Assembly: GCA_049487715.1 (NCBI GenBank)
Contig: CP150589.1
Span: 124,001-188,000 of the forward strand
Length of the DNA: 64,000 bases
Source of the DNA: Pycnococcus provasolii
Lineage: Eukaryota > Chlorophyta > Pseudoscourfieldiophyceae > Pseudoscourfieldiales
Direction: 5' to 3'
Made by a program: the position numbers and the translations under genes. Below are positions 1-9,755 of this stretch, one piece after another. The notes below the pieces were generated by a model. It saw only the letters and a list, made by a program, of their open reading frames with translations. It had not been told where the DNA came from and made no database searches. Numbering within the stretch: the stretch's first letter is position 1; each line of letters opens with the position of its first letter.

Positions 1-484
1 TCGAACCAGGAGCAGACCGGATGACAGAGCGGCTGCTTAACGTGCTAAAACGACGCGCAAGGGACGCCAGCGCGGACATTCCAGAGTGAGCCTTCGAAGG
101 GGAGAATGAACAACTCAAAGGGCCTGCTTCGTGCCCCTCGGAGCCCCTGCTGTGATATCTAGATGCCCCCCGGGCAGCAGCCCCTGGGGGAAAGAATATC
201 ACATCCGACCCGGAGAGCCAATCATTTCAGGCCCCGCGGGGGAGGAAGGAATGCGCTCTTCTGGTGGTCGGGAACTTACCTTACGCTGATCTGGTCTGGT
301 CGGGATCCTGCGTTGGTCCGGGGCGAAACTCTTAGGGGGGAGAAGTCCCCCTGGGCTAGGGTTTCATCCCCCCAATGGGGTGGGCCTCGAAGCTCAAATC
401 ATCATCTCAATCCCACTGATGAGAACATAGACTATCTACCCGGTAGTAGTCGTCGGATGGGATCGGGGCCCCAGGCACCCGTGA
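1..484. other. No gene recognised at the left edge
   Basis: I see no convincing gene here. The open frames that cross it have no ATG with coding-like composition and no recognisable motif. The sequence is GC-rich with short G and C runs. Confidence 0.4.
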
Positions 485-537
485 CCTAACCCTAACCCTA
501 ACCCTAATCCTAGTCCTAACCCTAGCCCTAACCCTAA
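485..537. repeat. Interstitial telomere-type repeat (CCCTAA)
   Basis: About nine head-to-tail CCCTAA units, some with one base changed (AATCCT, AGTCCT, AGCCCT). This is the complement of TTAGGG. It lies about 300 bp beyond the 3' end of the leftward gene that stops at 842. Short reading frames across it translate as Gly-Leu repeats and are artefacts. Confidence 0.9.
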
Positions 538-841
538 GGTGCGGCCCCAGCCAGGGGGCCAGAAGTCTTTTGTCCTTACCTTTACTCGGGAGAAGTTCGA
601 AACCATGTATGTCCGCCTGCGTGACATGTCACATGTGCAGTAAATTTTGAACTTAGTTAGAGTGACCAGTGCGGTAGTGCAACGCATTTAATTGATTGTT
701 GGCACAAAGCAGAGCCTTGTCAAGTGATGATATAAGTTCGAATGATCAACGTGGTTTGTTGCTCCGTCTTGGCGGTTGTTTCGGACCGTTGTAATGAATG
801 AAAGTTTTTTTTTGTTTACAGTAAGCAACAAAGATGATACA

Positions 842-2104
842 CTAGGCACGCATGATGTTCTGGATCGACGGACTCGCTGCAAGGATCGCCAGCTTCAGCT
901 TTGCCGTCATGCGAGTAGCCTTCTTCAATGTCGCCGACGACAAGCTCAAATATCCGCCGTAGAATTGACGATTGTCAAATCGATGATACAAGTGGACCCT
1001 TGCATCGGTGGAGTGTGTATGCTCAGCGTGCTCGATCTGCTTGCCTGCGCCGTCGAACGCGGAAAGCTGTTGGGCCTTGGCACGGACGACCACCCAGCTA
1101 TTGTCGTCGATACGCGTTTCGTTCGGATACGCTCCAACAAAGAATTTCTCACCTCGATAATACGTGAGTTTAAGTTTCCAATGCAAACCGTGCGCAATCG
1201 CAGTCTCAGGATGATGAAGGTCGACAAGTTCCTGTGTTGTGGCGTTGATCCTTGCGGTAAAGTTGTCGACACTCCACGCGAGCTCCACCTCCTTCGGATA
1301 CGGTGCCATGTTCTTTCCTCCGTCTACAGGCGTCAACGCTTGCTTGTGGTGGTAAGCGATCGCGAGTGCACGTAAAGCGACCCTCGATGAGACACTCATG
1401 TCGCAAGCACTCACCGAGTCGTCGCAACTCGTTGGACATAGGCTTGCTGAGTACGGACGAGCCGTCGTCGCATCGTTGGGAGCTTTGCCTTTCCCTTTCT
1501 TGTCGCCGTTCTCCTTTTTCACGACCACGGGCGTCGCGGCGGCAGGCGAGGGAAGCAAGGCGTGAACGGCGCGCACTGGAACCTCTGCATTCGGCGCAAG
1601 GCTGTCGGCTAATTTCTTGATGTGCACGACGTCGTCTGGCTTCACGAATGCCGGCGCGATGTACAAGAGAATCGCGTCGAGTTGCTCCACGTTCAAGGCA
1701 CGAAGGAAACGACCGTCCGACGTATCGTCGGCGCACCACCGCAGGTACCCGCACGCCTTTTCCGTCGCCTCGCGACTGCGCATCTCGAGTTCCTCAATTT
1801 TCGTTATGTCGACGAAATCTCCGCGCGCTTCCGCCGCCTTCCTCTTTGCTGCCACCGCCTCATCTGCGTCGACGATGCCCGTGACTACGACATCCTGGGC
1901 GTCGCTCGTGGACGCCGCCGCTCCACCACCACCATCACGAGGTGAACTGCCTTCTGAACGTGCTTTCTTTCTTCGTGGTTCTTGCGTTTTCACGGATGTT
2001 AAAGCATCATCAGTTTTGACAATCTGCGCAAGGAAGGTTGTGAACATGGACGGTTCGAACGCACGCACCAACGCTTCGTCGACGAGCACGGATGAAGACG
2101 CCAT
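842..2104 (-). CDS. Unknown protein with a possible C-terminal MATH-like domain
   Basis: The open frame extends to 2236, where it also has an ATG. I prefer the ATG at 2104 (MASSSVLVDEAL) because the extra 44 residues are basic, Gln-rich and look non-coding. The product is about 420 residues. The N-terminal half has a basic stretch (PRRKKAR), a Gly/Ala/Ser linker and a helical region. The last third has a WSVDNF start followed by GLHWKLKLTYYRG, which resembles the TRAF/MATH fold (WxIxNF ... WxLxLYxxG). That assignment is weak and no partner domain such as BTB is clear. The gene starts 131 bp from the rightward gene at 2235, so the two may share a promoter. TGTAAAC lies just past the stop on the coding strand. 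Confidence 0.6.
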   Translation of the reverse strand: MASSSVLVDEALVRAFEPSMFTTFLAQIVKTDDALTSVKTQEPRRKKARSEGSSPRDGGGGAAASTSDAQDVVVTGIVDADEAVAAKRKAAEARGDFVDITKIEELEMRSREATEKACGYLRWCADDTSDGRFLRALNVEQLDAILLYIAPAFVKPDDVVHIKKLADSLAPNAEVPVRAVHALLPSPAAATPVVVKKENGDKKGKGKAPNDATTARPYSASLCPTSCDDSVSACDMSVSSRVALRALAIAYHHKQALTPVDGGKNMAPYPKEVELAWSVDNFTARINATTQELVDLHHPETAIAHGLHWKLKLTYYRGEKFFVGAYPNETRIDDNSWVVVRAKAQQLSAFDGAGKQIEHAEHTHSTDARVHLYHRFDNRQFYGGYLSLSSATLKKATRMTAKLKLAILAASPSIQNIMRA

Positions 2105-2234
2105 CGCTGACCCTCGTCGCGGCTGTTGCTGATGAGCTCGTTGCTGAAAATAAAGTGACAGAGGGAAGGGACGTTCCCCGTGGGCACCAAAAACCCGTTT
2201 TTCTGGAAACATAAACATTCCGCCAGAAGCCTCC

Positions 2235-3899
2235 ATGCCCGCGGCATCGGCGGCATCGGCATCGGTGGCGGCATCGGCGGCGTCATCGGCGGCGTCATCG
2301 TCTGTACGTGTTGGTGTTGGTCGTTCTCACCTCTCTGGGTTTATCTCTCTCTGGGTTGGTGAGGGTGGTGGTGCTCGTGGTGGTGCTCGTGGTGGTGGTG
2401 CACGAGCTCGTCACCTATTCTCGTATTCTTTCGCTCGTTCTCATTCATGTTTTGTGGGTTCTGGCTCATCTTCACTCACAGCTTCAGCCGTGTTCATGAG
2501 CGCACTTGCTTCCGCGATTCCCTCGTCGCATTCACGCTCGTTTTCTTCGTCTTCATCACTGTACCCGTCGCCTGCTGAGTGTGCGTCGGCTTCGGGGAGA
2601 GTTGCGGCGGCGGCTTCGTCGTCGTCGTCGTCGTCGTCGTCGTCTACGCTCACGCTTACGTCGAAAATTCTAATTGGAGCACTCACACGTCAACCGCGAG
2701 AGCCTGACTCAGCCTCTCCTCTTCCACCGTCATCCCACCTGGAGCGTGCACTCCGCATTGCATGGCCGATGGCGATTCTCTACGACGACAACCCAGCGCG
2801 CGCGGCGGGAGGAATGGGAACGCTCGTGCTGCCAACAAACCTCAAAACAAAAACGCCACGCGTGTACGGCGTGCGACTCGTCGGCGAACTCGAAAGGTGG
2901 GTCGACGGGTACGACGTCGGCATGGCGGCCGCGCGACTCCTGCAAAGCGTCGACGACGTTGACGTCGTCGAGTTCCACGGGCCAGGATGCGAAACACTGG
3001 GACTTGGCGACGCAACGGCACTCTGCTTCGTCGCATCGGCAAAAACAAAAGATCGAGTTGCCGCTCTCTTTCCGCCAACAGAGCGCGTCTTGCGAGGCTG
3101 GGCGAACGTCGAAAACGACGGACTTCTGGAGGCGCTCACCAAAGGACGCGACGCGGCGGACGACCAGGCTCACCGCGCCTGGGCGCCGGACGAGGGGGCG
3201 TCGTACGAAGCGGGGTCCAGTGAGCTCGACCTATCAGCTCTCGAGCCGTCCGTCTGCCTCGCGGACGATCCGTCAATAAGCTGGACGCTCACCGAACTGC
3301 GCGAAGGCGTCGCAGAGACGCCTTGGGGCGCGGATACAGCACTTCGCGTCTCGCCAGCGCCGCGCGAGGATGACCCGGGCGACGATGCGGCAGAAGACAA
3401 CAGCGATACCTCCGACGCCGAAACAAACCCGGATGGCAGCGGCAGACCACCGCCGTCTTGCGACTTCACGATCGGCGAACCGAGCCACCTTGGAACACAC
3501 ACGGACATACGACGTGCCGCGCACATTGCCGCGCAGGTGACGCGGCGCGGTCTCACGTTCGTGAACCAGCATGGCGGCGTGATGTGCTGTGCAGGCTCGG
3601 CGGGCGAGGCGGAGGTGTCCACGCGTCGTCGTCATTTCGACGAGCTCGAAAAGGCGCGTGCCGTGGTGAAGGCGCTAGGCGATGACACGATCGCGGACGT
3701 GGGTCTGACCACGGCGCTGAGCGCGAGCTGCTACGCCGCCGCCGACGGGACAAAGCTCTTCGCGAATCCTACGGTGGTGGCTTGCCTTGCCCTGACGGGT
3801 GACCTTGCATTTGACCCTCGCGTTCACAGACTAAGCGACGACAACGGCGAGGCATTCGAGCTCACGCCTTTAAAACACGGCGCGATGGACGACGCGTAG
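2235..3899 (+). CDS. Unknown protein, low-complexity N-terminus
   Basis: Open frame of 554 residues that I do not recognise. The first 178 residues are Ala/Ser/Gly-rich with a ten-Ser run encoded by a TCG repeat and may be untranslated. An in-frame ATG at 2769 (MAILYDDNPARAAG) begins the part that looks like folded protein, about 376 residues. That part has alternating hydrophobic segments (YGVRLVGELERWVDGYDVG, DVDVVEFHGPG), an acidic linker (EDDPGDDAAEDNSD) and a C-terminal Ala-rich helical region. There is no signal peptide and no membrane segment in that portion. The gene is divergent from 842-2104 and convergent with the DUF1919 gene, with only 92 bp between the stops. TGTAA occurs 10 bp after the stop. 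Confidence 0.55.
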   Translation: MPAASAASASVAASAASSAASSSVRVGVGRSHLSGFISLWVGEGGGARGGARGGGARARHLFSYSFARSHSCFVGSGSSSLTASAVFMSALASAIPSSHSRSFSSSSSLYPSPAECASASGRVAAAASSSSSSSSSSTLTLTSKILIGALTRQPREPDSASPLPPSSHLERALRIAWPMAILYDDNPARAAGGMGTLVLPTNLKTKTPRVYGVRLVGELERWVDGYDVGMAAARLLQSVDDVDVVEFHGPGCETLGLGDATALCFVASAKTKDRVAALFPPTERVLRGWANVENDGLLEALTKGRDAADDQAHRAWAPDEGASYEAGSSELDLSALEPSVCLADDPSISWTLTELREGVAETPWGADTALRVSPAPREDDPGDDAAEDNSDTSDAETNPDGSGRPPPSCDFTIGEPSHLGTHTDIRRAAHIAAQVTRRGLTFVNQHGGVMCCAGSAGEAEVSTRRRHFDELEKARAVVKALGDDTIADVGLTTALSASCYAAADGTKLFANPTVVACLALTGDLAFDPRVHRLSDDNGEAFELTPLKHGAMDDA

Positions 3900-3991
3900 T
3901 TCGTGTCATGTAAGAGTATAAAATAAATTTGTCGAAAGGAATTCGAATTGTTTAAAAAGATTATGAACGTTTTTTTGTTTTTTGGTCGTCG

Positions 3992-4900
3992 TCAGTCGTC
4001 CGCCTCTGCGTTGAGGTGTTCGACGACGTTGATGCTACATCTTCTCTTCAACATCGTGTAGAGGTTGTCGAGAATTCGCGTCTCCGCGCCGCACAGCGGG
4101 TGGTAAGGGCTTGCTTCGTACCTCGCATGCTCGAGCAGTTCTCTCGGCGTGCGCGGACATCTGAAGACGACTCTTCTTTCTGAGTTTTTGTTTTGCAGGT
4201 CCACCATCGCGTTCCAGTCGAGCACCATTCCGTTGGATCGAAAGAGGCGTCCTCCGTCGTCGACGTACTTTGGGTTTCTGTTGAGCGATATGCGTACGTG
4301 GTTTGGGTGTATGAACGGCGTTTCCGTGCTTCCGAACGACACTTTGTGCGGGAAGGCGTTGAGTTCGTGGAATCTCCTCAGTATGTGTGCGTTCGCGCCA
4401 TCTCTGTCATCCATTTTTAGAAGCACGCGCGACTTGTCAAGCGGCAGGAAGGGGCGTATGCGCGCGACACGTCGATTCCAGTGCGCGAGTACTTCCTCTT
4501 GAGTTTTGTAGTGCACAAAAATCAAGTGCGTGGAAATCGACGAGCCGTCGGGCAGAGTGGCGCTGAGAGATGCGATGGGACACGGGTACGGGTACGGCGG
4601 CGGAGCGAGGAACGACAAGTCTGCAGCCAACAGCAGGTCCAAGTGCGTGCACATCGTGACAAAGTCAGACGCACGTACGAAGACGTTGACGAACGGTACG
4701 TTGTACTCACATTTCATATGTTTGTAGACCAAACCCGCCCAGCCGTTGTTCGCAATTAGGAAGAAGGGCGCAGACTCCGTAGAAGCCTCACCAACACAAG
4801 CACCACCAACACTGCCACCAACACCACCAACAACACTGCTGCCACTGCCACCAACACCAACACTGCCCCCGGACGACGCCACCGCCGCCGACGACGCCAT
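3992..4900 (-). CDS. DUF1919-family protein (exopolysaccharide biosynthesis type)
   Basis: 302 residues from ATG. After a Gly/Val/Ser-rich leader of about 40 residues, the protein shows the DUF1919 pattern in order: FFLIANNGWAGLVYKHM, the YNVPFVNVFVRASDF block, FVHYKTQEEVLAHWNRRV, then the DDRDGAN segment. In bacteria this family sits in exopolysaccharide and capsule loci and its exact reaction is not established. The leader may be a targeting sequence but has no clear hydrophobic core. The window also holds a GT29 enzyme and a nucleotide-sugar transporter, so a role in surface-glycan synthesis is a reasonable inference. The family call is good; the function is open. A CCCTAA tract lies 81 bp upstream of the start. 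Confidence 0.8.
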   Translation of the reverse strand: MASSAAVASSGGSVGVGGSGSSVVGGVGGSVGGACVGEASTESAPFFLIANNGWAGLVYKHMKCEYNVPFVNVFVRASDFVTMCTHLDLLLAADLSFLAPPPYPYPCPIASLSATLPDGSSISTHLIFVHYKTQEEVLAHWNRRVARIRPFLPLDKSRVLLKMDDRDGANAHILRRFHELNAFPHKVSFGSTETPFIHPNHVRISLNRNPKYVDDGGRLFRSNGMVLDWNAMVDLQNKNSERRVVFRCPRTPRELLEHARYEASPYHPLCGAETRILDNLYTMLKRRCSINVVEHLNAEADD

Positions 4901-4980
4901 GGAGTCTGCTTTTTTGGGGAGGCGAAGAATCCTCGCAGGGGAGAGGTGGGGGGGAAAAAGGACGGCGAGGGGGGGGCGTG

Positions 4981-5025
4981 CTAACCCTAATCCTAACCCT
5001 AACCCTAGCCCTAATAACCCTAATC
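4981..5025. repeat. Telomere-type repeat upstream of the DUF1919 gene
   Basis: Seven or so CCCTAA-like units on the + strand, preceded by G runs at 4953-4976. The tract reads TTAGGG on the sense strand of the leftward gene whose ATG is at 4900. Confidence 0.9.
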
Positions 5026-5816
5026 AGGGAGGGGGAAACCCGAATGCACGACGAACCCTTGAGCACCTCTTCCTTTCCTCGCTCTGCTTTCTTTATGTAG
5101 GCCTAACGGACCTAACGGCCCGTTGTCGCGGCGTACCGTGGCAGTTGTCACGGCGTACCGTGGCAGGTGGCGCAGCGGTGAGGAGGAGAAGGCGAGAGAG
5201 GTGAGAGAGATGAGGGGTGAAAGGCGTGAGGTGTTTTGGTTTCCTGAGAAGGTGCGGCGTGCTCAAGCCGGCATCTGCGCCGCATTTGGCGTGACAGAGC
5301 AGGTCAGCAAGAGATCGCGGCGCTTCGCGCTGAGCTGGATCGTAGCTAACCCAAATCCCAATGAAGGCCAACAGCATCGGGCGACGAAGGTAACAACATG
5401 TAACACGTTACCAGGAATATCAGGAATATCAGCCGGAATATCAGCCGGTCGACATCCCGGTTGTTTGCTGGGCGCGTCGCATATATATGGACCATTCGCG
5501 AGCGAGATGGCCTGTGCAGCTGAAGAAAACGGCATGCATGTGCGAAGGCACAGATAGAGCTGTTGCTGGCGACGATGGATGGCGCAGGTGAGCTTGCGAA
5601 GGCCGTAAACCTTGCAGCACTGAGGATTGGAACGCGTTCATAGTTTTTGTTTTGTATACATTACGTACGTGTAACAATATGTGATACCAATTCAGCGCAA
5701 TCAGCACGCCGACGCGCACGCGTGTGGCGCTTGTGAATGGGTCGCGACCGAACGTTGTCTCGATAAAGTTTAGGTACTACACTACAAATTAAAATGTTAC
5801 TGAATGATGAGCGAGC
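5026..5816. other. Intergenic spacer with minor direct repeats
   Basis: No gene supported. Two adjacent copies of CGGCGTACCGTGGCAG occur at about 5129-5165, and ATATCAG units occur at about 5415-5447. The spacer separates two leftward genes (starts at 4900 and 6973). Confidence 0.4.
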
Positions 5817-6973
5817 TCAGCACTTCTCCTTGTACATGACGAGCGCGTCGCCGAGCTTCTCGCCGTAAAAGTCCACCATGCGACGAACCTCTGAGTAACC
5901 CAGGCGAGCGTAGAAACTGCGCGCGGCGTCGTTGTACGTAATCACGTGCAAGTACGTGCCCAGGTGACGCACGCGCGAATGCGCGGAAGCGCGCCTCTCC
6001 AGCACGCCCAACAAACGCTGTGCGATTCCCATCTTGCGATACGCAGGATCCGTTCCTATCGTCATCAAATACAACAACGCAGGAAGCGGAGCGCCGGGTG
6101 TATCGGCCGCGAGAGCGCTCGCGACACCCCAGTCACACGTCGGATTGTCGTTCGCGCTGTACTCGTACTCGACGTCTTCGTCGGCGTCACTCGAAGCCTC
6201 CTCGACGTCGTGGTCGCTGTCATCCAAGCCACAGTTCTGCAGTTGGCGGAACGCAGACTGAGACTCGCCCAAGTGCTTCACAAGCCAGCTCCACGCGGCA
6301 GTCAGCAAACCCAAAGGGCCGTTGCTATGCCGCGGCTCTTCAGCCGGAGTTGTAGGAAGACCTTCCCCCTGCGACACGCGTCGTCTCGTGTCGCGCACAC
6401 CGGCGCCGGCGCGGGTGGTTGTGCGTGCATGCCACAGACTGTTTCGCTGATTCCGTGCTTCTCAAGTCTCTTTATATTTGATACTTGGCTGTCCACTGCC
6501 GCCAGCTGCGCGACGGCAAAGCCAACCAGCTTGTGATTCCTCTCGTCAATGGCCGCGACGCCCATCATGCCGTGCGGCGACATCGGAAGCACGTTCGCGT
6601 TCGATATCGCGTCATCCGCCGCTGTCCACACGGGACCTCCACCTACAAACTGGGAGTCATCGGATGTGGATGTGGATGTGGACGACGGCGACGCCAACGA
6701 CGACGCGTTGCACGCCAGTTGGAAGAACGACGACTCGTATGCGAGCGGAAAGAACTGCGTGTGGAGCGCGTGCAGCTGCGCGGCGTCAGGCGGCACGAGC
6801 GCCCGGAATGATAGGCACGGGCGAAGAGAAGACGGCGAAGAAGAAGGCGGAGAAGACGGTGAATGTAACGACGACGAGGACGGTGCGCCAACGCCAACGC
6901 CAACGCCGACGCCGACACCAACGACGCCGACGCCGACGCCGACGACGCCGCTGCTGCTCACCGGCATGAGCAA
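5817..6973 (-). CDS. NAA60-like GNAT N-acetyltransferase, reading frame interrupted
   Basis: The two halves of one GNAT enzyme lie in different frames. The 5' half (6973 to about 6370) begins with an ATG and a Val/Gly leader. It then matches the NAA60 N-terminus: a FRALVPPDAAQLHAL segment, FFPLAYESSFF, and a beta strand HKLVGFAVAQL. The 3' half (about 6368 to 5817) carries the acetyl-CoA segment TDPAYRKMGIAQRLL (R/Q-x-x-G-x-G/A type) and then LHVITYNDAARSFYARLGY, typical of NAA60 (HAT4), a Golgi N-terminal acetyltransferase of membrane proteins. The break falls in a poorly conserved insertion. Splicing from GTATCA at 6484 (or from GTGTGC further on) to CAG at 6369 restores the frame, since both candidate introns (116 and 32 nt) are 2 mod 3. 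A one-base error would do the same. A telomere-type tract starts 45 bp upstream. Confidence 0.75.
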
Positions 6974-7017
6974 AACCGGCCGGTACCACGTTTTTTTTGG
7001 GGGGAGAGGACGGGACG

Positions 7018-7123
7018 CTAATAACCCTAGCCCAAACCCAAACCCTAATCGGAATCGGAATAATCGGAATCACGTTCTGCTGGAAAAAACAAACAAACAC
7101 ACACACACACACACACACACACA
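7018..7123. repeat. Degenerate telomere-type repeat and (CA)n microsatellite
   Basis: ACCCTAG/CCCAAA/CCCTAA units at 7018-7049, preceded by a G run, followed by GGAAT repeats and a (CA)n run at about 7093-7123. This is the promoter side of the leftward NAA60-like gene. Confidence 0.8.
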
Positions 7124-7179
7124 GAGCTGTTGTACACGTTAACACATTTTTTATAAATCTCGACGAGACGTGTTGTCTC

Positions 7180-8814
7180 CTAGATAGACCTCTTAGATGC
7201 GGCGGCGCCAGGACGACGCACCAAACGCACCCACAGCTCGCACCGACGACGCCAGATGCTCGAGTCGTCGGACGTGCCGCGCGACACGCGAACGACGCCG
7301 GGGGCGACGGCGAATCCGTCGGCGCGGAGGCGAGTAACAAGGCGCGAACGGGCATCGGCGACGGCGCTCTCGCCATTCCAGCCAAGGGAAATCGTCGTGC
7401 ATGCCCACACCTCCGCGCGAGCTGACGTCGACGCTATCGTAGATGCGCTCGTCGCGCCGCCGAGGCGCCGCGGCGCGATGAAATTTGCCGTCAGCGCACC
7501 TGTGGACGAGCGGTCAAGCGTCTGCACGACTCCGGCAACGGGGCTGTACTGCGGCCAAATCACCATCACTGCCCAGTCCGTAAGCCAAGGAAGCGGATAG
7601 AGCGGGCCGGCGGCCCACTGCATCGATCGAGAGCTCGTCGTTGCAGCCTGCTCCGCCTCTCTCTGTTCGCTCGTCGAGTAGGAGGCACTTTCAGATGCCG
7701 ACATTGCCATGTCATCGCCAGTCTCGCCTGCGGGAGCGAAAACGCGAAGCTCATAGTCGTCAACAGCGTCGGCTGAGGCACTTGCGTCATCGGAATCGCC
7801 ATCCTCGCTCGCATTCGGATGGCGGAAGGCATCGATCCATGCGGCATCGCGCGCCTCGGCTGCCGTAACTGCGCCATACCTCGGCGCAACGTCGCCGAAC
7901 ACGCCAAGCCTTGGGCTCGTTCTCGCGCCGTCCGAGTACCGCGTGCGCATGCGCAGCCACACCTCCGCGCGCTGTTTTGCGGCGTGCACGAGCGGGTCGT
8001 TGAACACGAGCACGCGCGACGACGCGGCGTTCACCACCTTGGGTGCCTGCCCCTCTCTTTTCAGCGCGCCGAGTAGCGCCTCCTTTGCCCACGCGACGCC
8101 TTGTCTTGAGTGCAGCGGTCCGAGTCCGAACAGCGTTCCCTCGAGCGCCGGCCCAGGTCGTACTGCGCGCACGGCGAACGTCGCTCTCCTTCCATCATCC
8201 GCATCCTGGTTTGTGATGGCGAAGCTCGCGGTGATGTCCCCTCCGACGGACGTGTCAACGGCGAGCGGCGGCATTTTCGTCGTCGTCGTCGACGACGACG
8301 GCGTCGACGTCATGTCTGGCGGCACGGACCCTCTCCACGCGAGGAAGTAGACGCCGAGCACTCCCGCCCACGGCAGCGGCAGGCACCACCATCGGAACGG
8401 GTTATCCTGCAGAGACGCCCTTGGGCACTCCGACGCGGGCGCGAGTGCGAGTAGTCCTGATGACTGCGTCGGCTTTTCGCCATGCGCCATATCCGAGTCC
8501 GCTCCAATGAGCCACTTCGCTAGATACGCATCGTATTCACGCAGTTCGTATCCGTCGTGGCGCTCTAAAATCGTGTACGACGGGTCAGGGGGTAACGAAA
8601 AAGTGGACCCGCTCCGACGACTCGAAGATGACGAAGAATTGCCACCCGTAGTACCACCCGTAGTACCACCACCACCCGTAGTACCACCCGAAGTACCACC
8701 ACCAAGTGAGCAGTGCACGAACAAAACACGACGAACACCACCACCAGGACGATGAACACCACCACCAAGAGCACGAGCACCACCAAGAGCACGAGCACGA
8801 GGCACGGCGGGCAT
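7180..8814 (-). CDS. Unknown protein with a SOUL-like N-terminal segment
   Basis: 544 residues from ATG. The first 70 residues are Gly/Thr/Ser-rich, encoded partly by a TGGTACCAC-type microsatellite. Residues about 78-100 (PSYTILERHDGYELREYDAY) match the start of SOUL heme-binding domains (Y-E-V-L-E-x-x-x-x-Y-E-I-R-E-Y). The later hallmark of the family, a clear MTxPV segment, is not visible, so the domain may be divergent. A hydrophobic stretch WWCLPLPWAGVLGVYFLAW at about 137-155 could be a membrane anchor. The C-terminal half alternates beta-like segments (AEVWLRMRTRY, AEVWACTTISLGW) with an acidic Ser/Asp linker. SOUL proteins bind tetrapyrroles in plastids and cytosol, but function here is uncertain. 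G-rich sequence lies upstream at about 8869-8879. Confidence 0.6.
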   Translation of the reverse strand: MPAVPRARALGGARALGGGVHRPGGGVRRVLFVHCSLGGGTSGGTTGGGGTTGGTTGGNSSSSSSRRSGSTFSLPPDPSYTILERHDGYELREYDAYLAKWLIGADSDMAHGEKPTQSSGLLALAPASECPRASLQDNPFRWWCLPLPWAGVLGVYFLAWRGSVPPDMTSTPSSSTTTTKMPPLAVDTSVGGDITASFAITNQDADDGRRATFAVRAVRPGPALEGTLFGLGPLHSRQGVAWAKEALLGALKREGQAPKVVNAASSRVLVFNDPLVHAAKQRAEVWLRMRTRYSDGARTSPRLGVFGDVAPRYGAVTAAEARDAAWIDAFRHPNASEDGDSDDASASADAVDDYELRVFAPAGETGDDMAMSASESASYSTSEQREAEQAATTSSRSMQWAAGPLYPLPWLTDWAVMVIWPQYSPVAGVVQTLDRSSTGALTANFIAPRRLGGATSASTIASTSARAEVWACTTISLGWNGESAVADARSRLVTRLRADGFAVAPGVVRVSRGTSDDSSIWRRRCELWVRLVRRPGAAASKRSI

Positions 8815-9154
8815 CCTTCTGCTGGACAGATGGATAAATGTTCTCGGCGATGATCCGGAGGGACCAGGGGGGGGGAGAGAGCGGCGGATTTATAGCGGGA
8901 TCTCCTCACCGGGACCCGGGATACCTCGTTGGTCGTCTCGCCAAACACCTGTACAGCGTCGGCCCCCTCGCTCGGGATCCCGGTCTTGCAGCGACGCATC
9001 CGAGCTGCAGCCCATGGCGGGATATGCCTCGTCCTCATCGAGCTTTGCTGTGGATTTCTGCGAGTGCTGGGCGGCGACCCAGGACCTTGCCGGAAATCCT
9101 GAGGAGGGTCCTCTAGCTCTCGGCGCGCTCAGCGCGCGCGGCTCACAGCATGAG

Positions 9155-9611
9155 CTGTGGGGCTGGAAGGCGCGGAGGACCTCTGCGACTTCTTCGACAC
9201 GTGTCCGGACTCAGTGCCAAACGAGCAGGTGTGGGCGAAGGCGGCGCGCGAGGTGATGCGCAACCCTGCGGTGCGCCAGTGCGCGGCAACCGGCTGGTGG
9301 GCGGGCGCGCCGTGCGTGTTCGTGCAGAACAACCTGCAGGTGAATATCGCCGTCGCGCGGGATGCGGAGCCTGCGCCGGCGAGCGCGCTCGGCGCCCGAC
9401 GGCTGCTCGCGCCGCTGCCCGCGCGCAAGCGCCGCATCGCCTGCCTGGCTCAAGCATCAGGGAAGCGCGGGCACCGTCTACATGCAACCAGCCAACCACT
9501 CCAACCAGCCAACCACTCCAACCAACGGCAACTCGGCAAGTGCAAGTGGGCAACAAGGGCCCGCACGGGATCCAAACCAAACCAAACGGGCCCGCACCAC
9601 CGGGGCCCTCT
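9155..9611 (+). other. Possible exon or decayed coding fragment
   Basis: An open stretch without a usable ATG encodes about 100 residues with coding-like character (LCDFFDTCPDSVPNEQVW, then VMRNPAVRQCAATGWWAG) and ends in an RRLLAPLPARKRR segment before low-complexity sequence. It could be an exon of an unseen gene or a pseudogene. I do not recognise it. Confidence 0.25.
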
Positions 9612-9635
9612 GCTAACCCTAGCTCAAACCCTAAC
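9612..9635. repeat. Telomere-type repeat upstream of the TEX9-like gene
   Basis: CTAACCCTAG and AAACCCTAAC units on the + strand, ending 121 bp before the ATG at 9756. Confidence 0.75.
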
Positions 9636-9755
9636 CGCGCTGTTAGCCAGCTGTCGTTTCCCCCTCCAGTGGGCTTTCTTGCCGGGTCCCGAGGGTCGAA
9701 GAAACAGCCGCGGAATTTCAGAGAATTTGAAAAATCAGAAGACTCGCTCTGGAAG

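Noticed and set aside
485-537. Window edge as a chromosome end
   Set aside because: Tracts are short, degenerate, in both orientations and spread across the window, so they are interstitial and not a telomere.
436-687. Gly-Leu repeat protein
   Set aside because: It is a translation of the TTAGGG tract.
2441-2686. Acidic minus-strand frame with a nine-Asp run
   Set aside because: It has no ATG and arises from the TCG trinucleotide repeat; the plus frame is equally low-complexity there.
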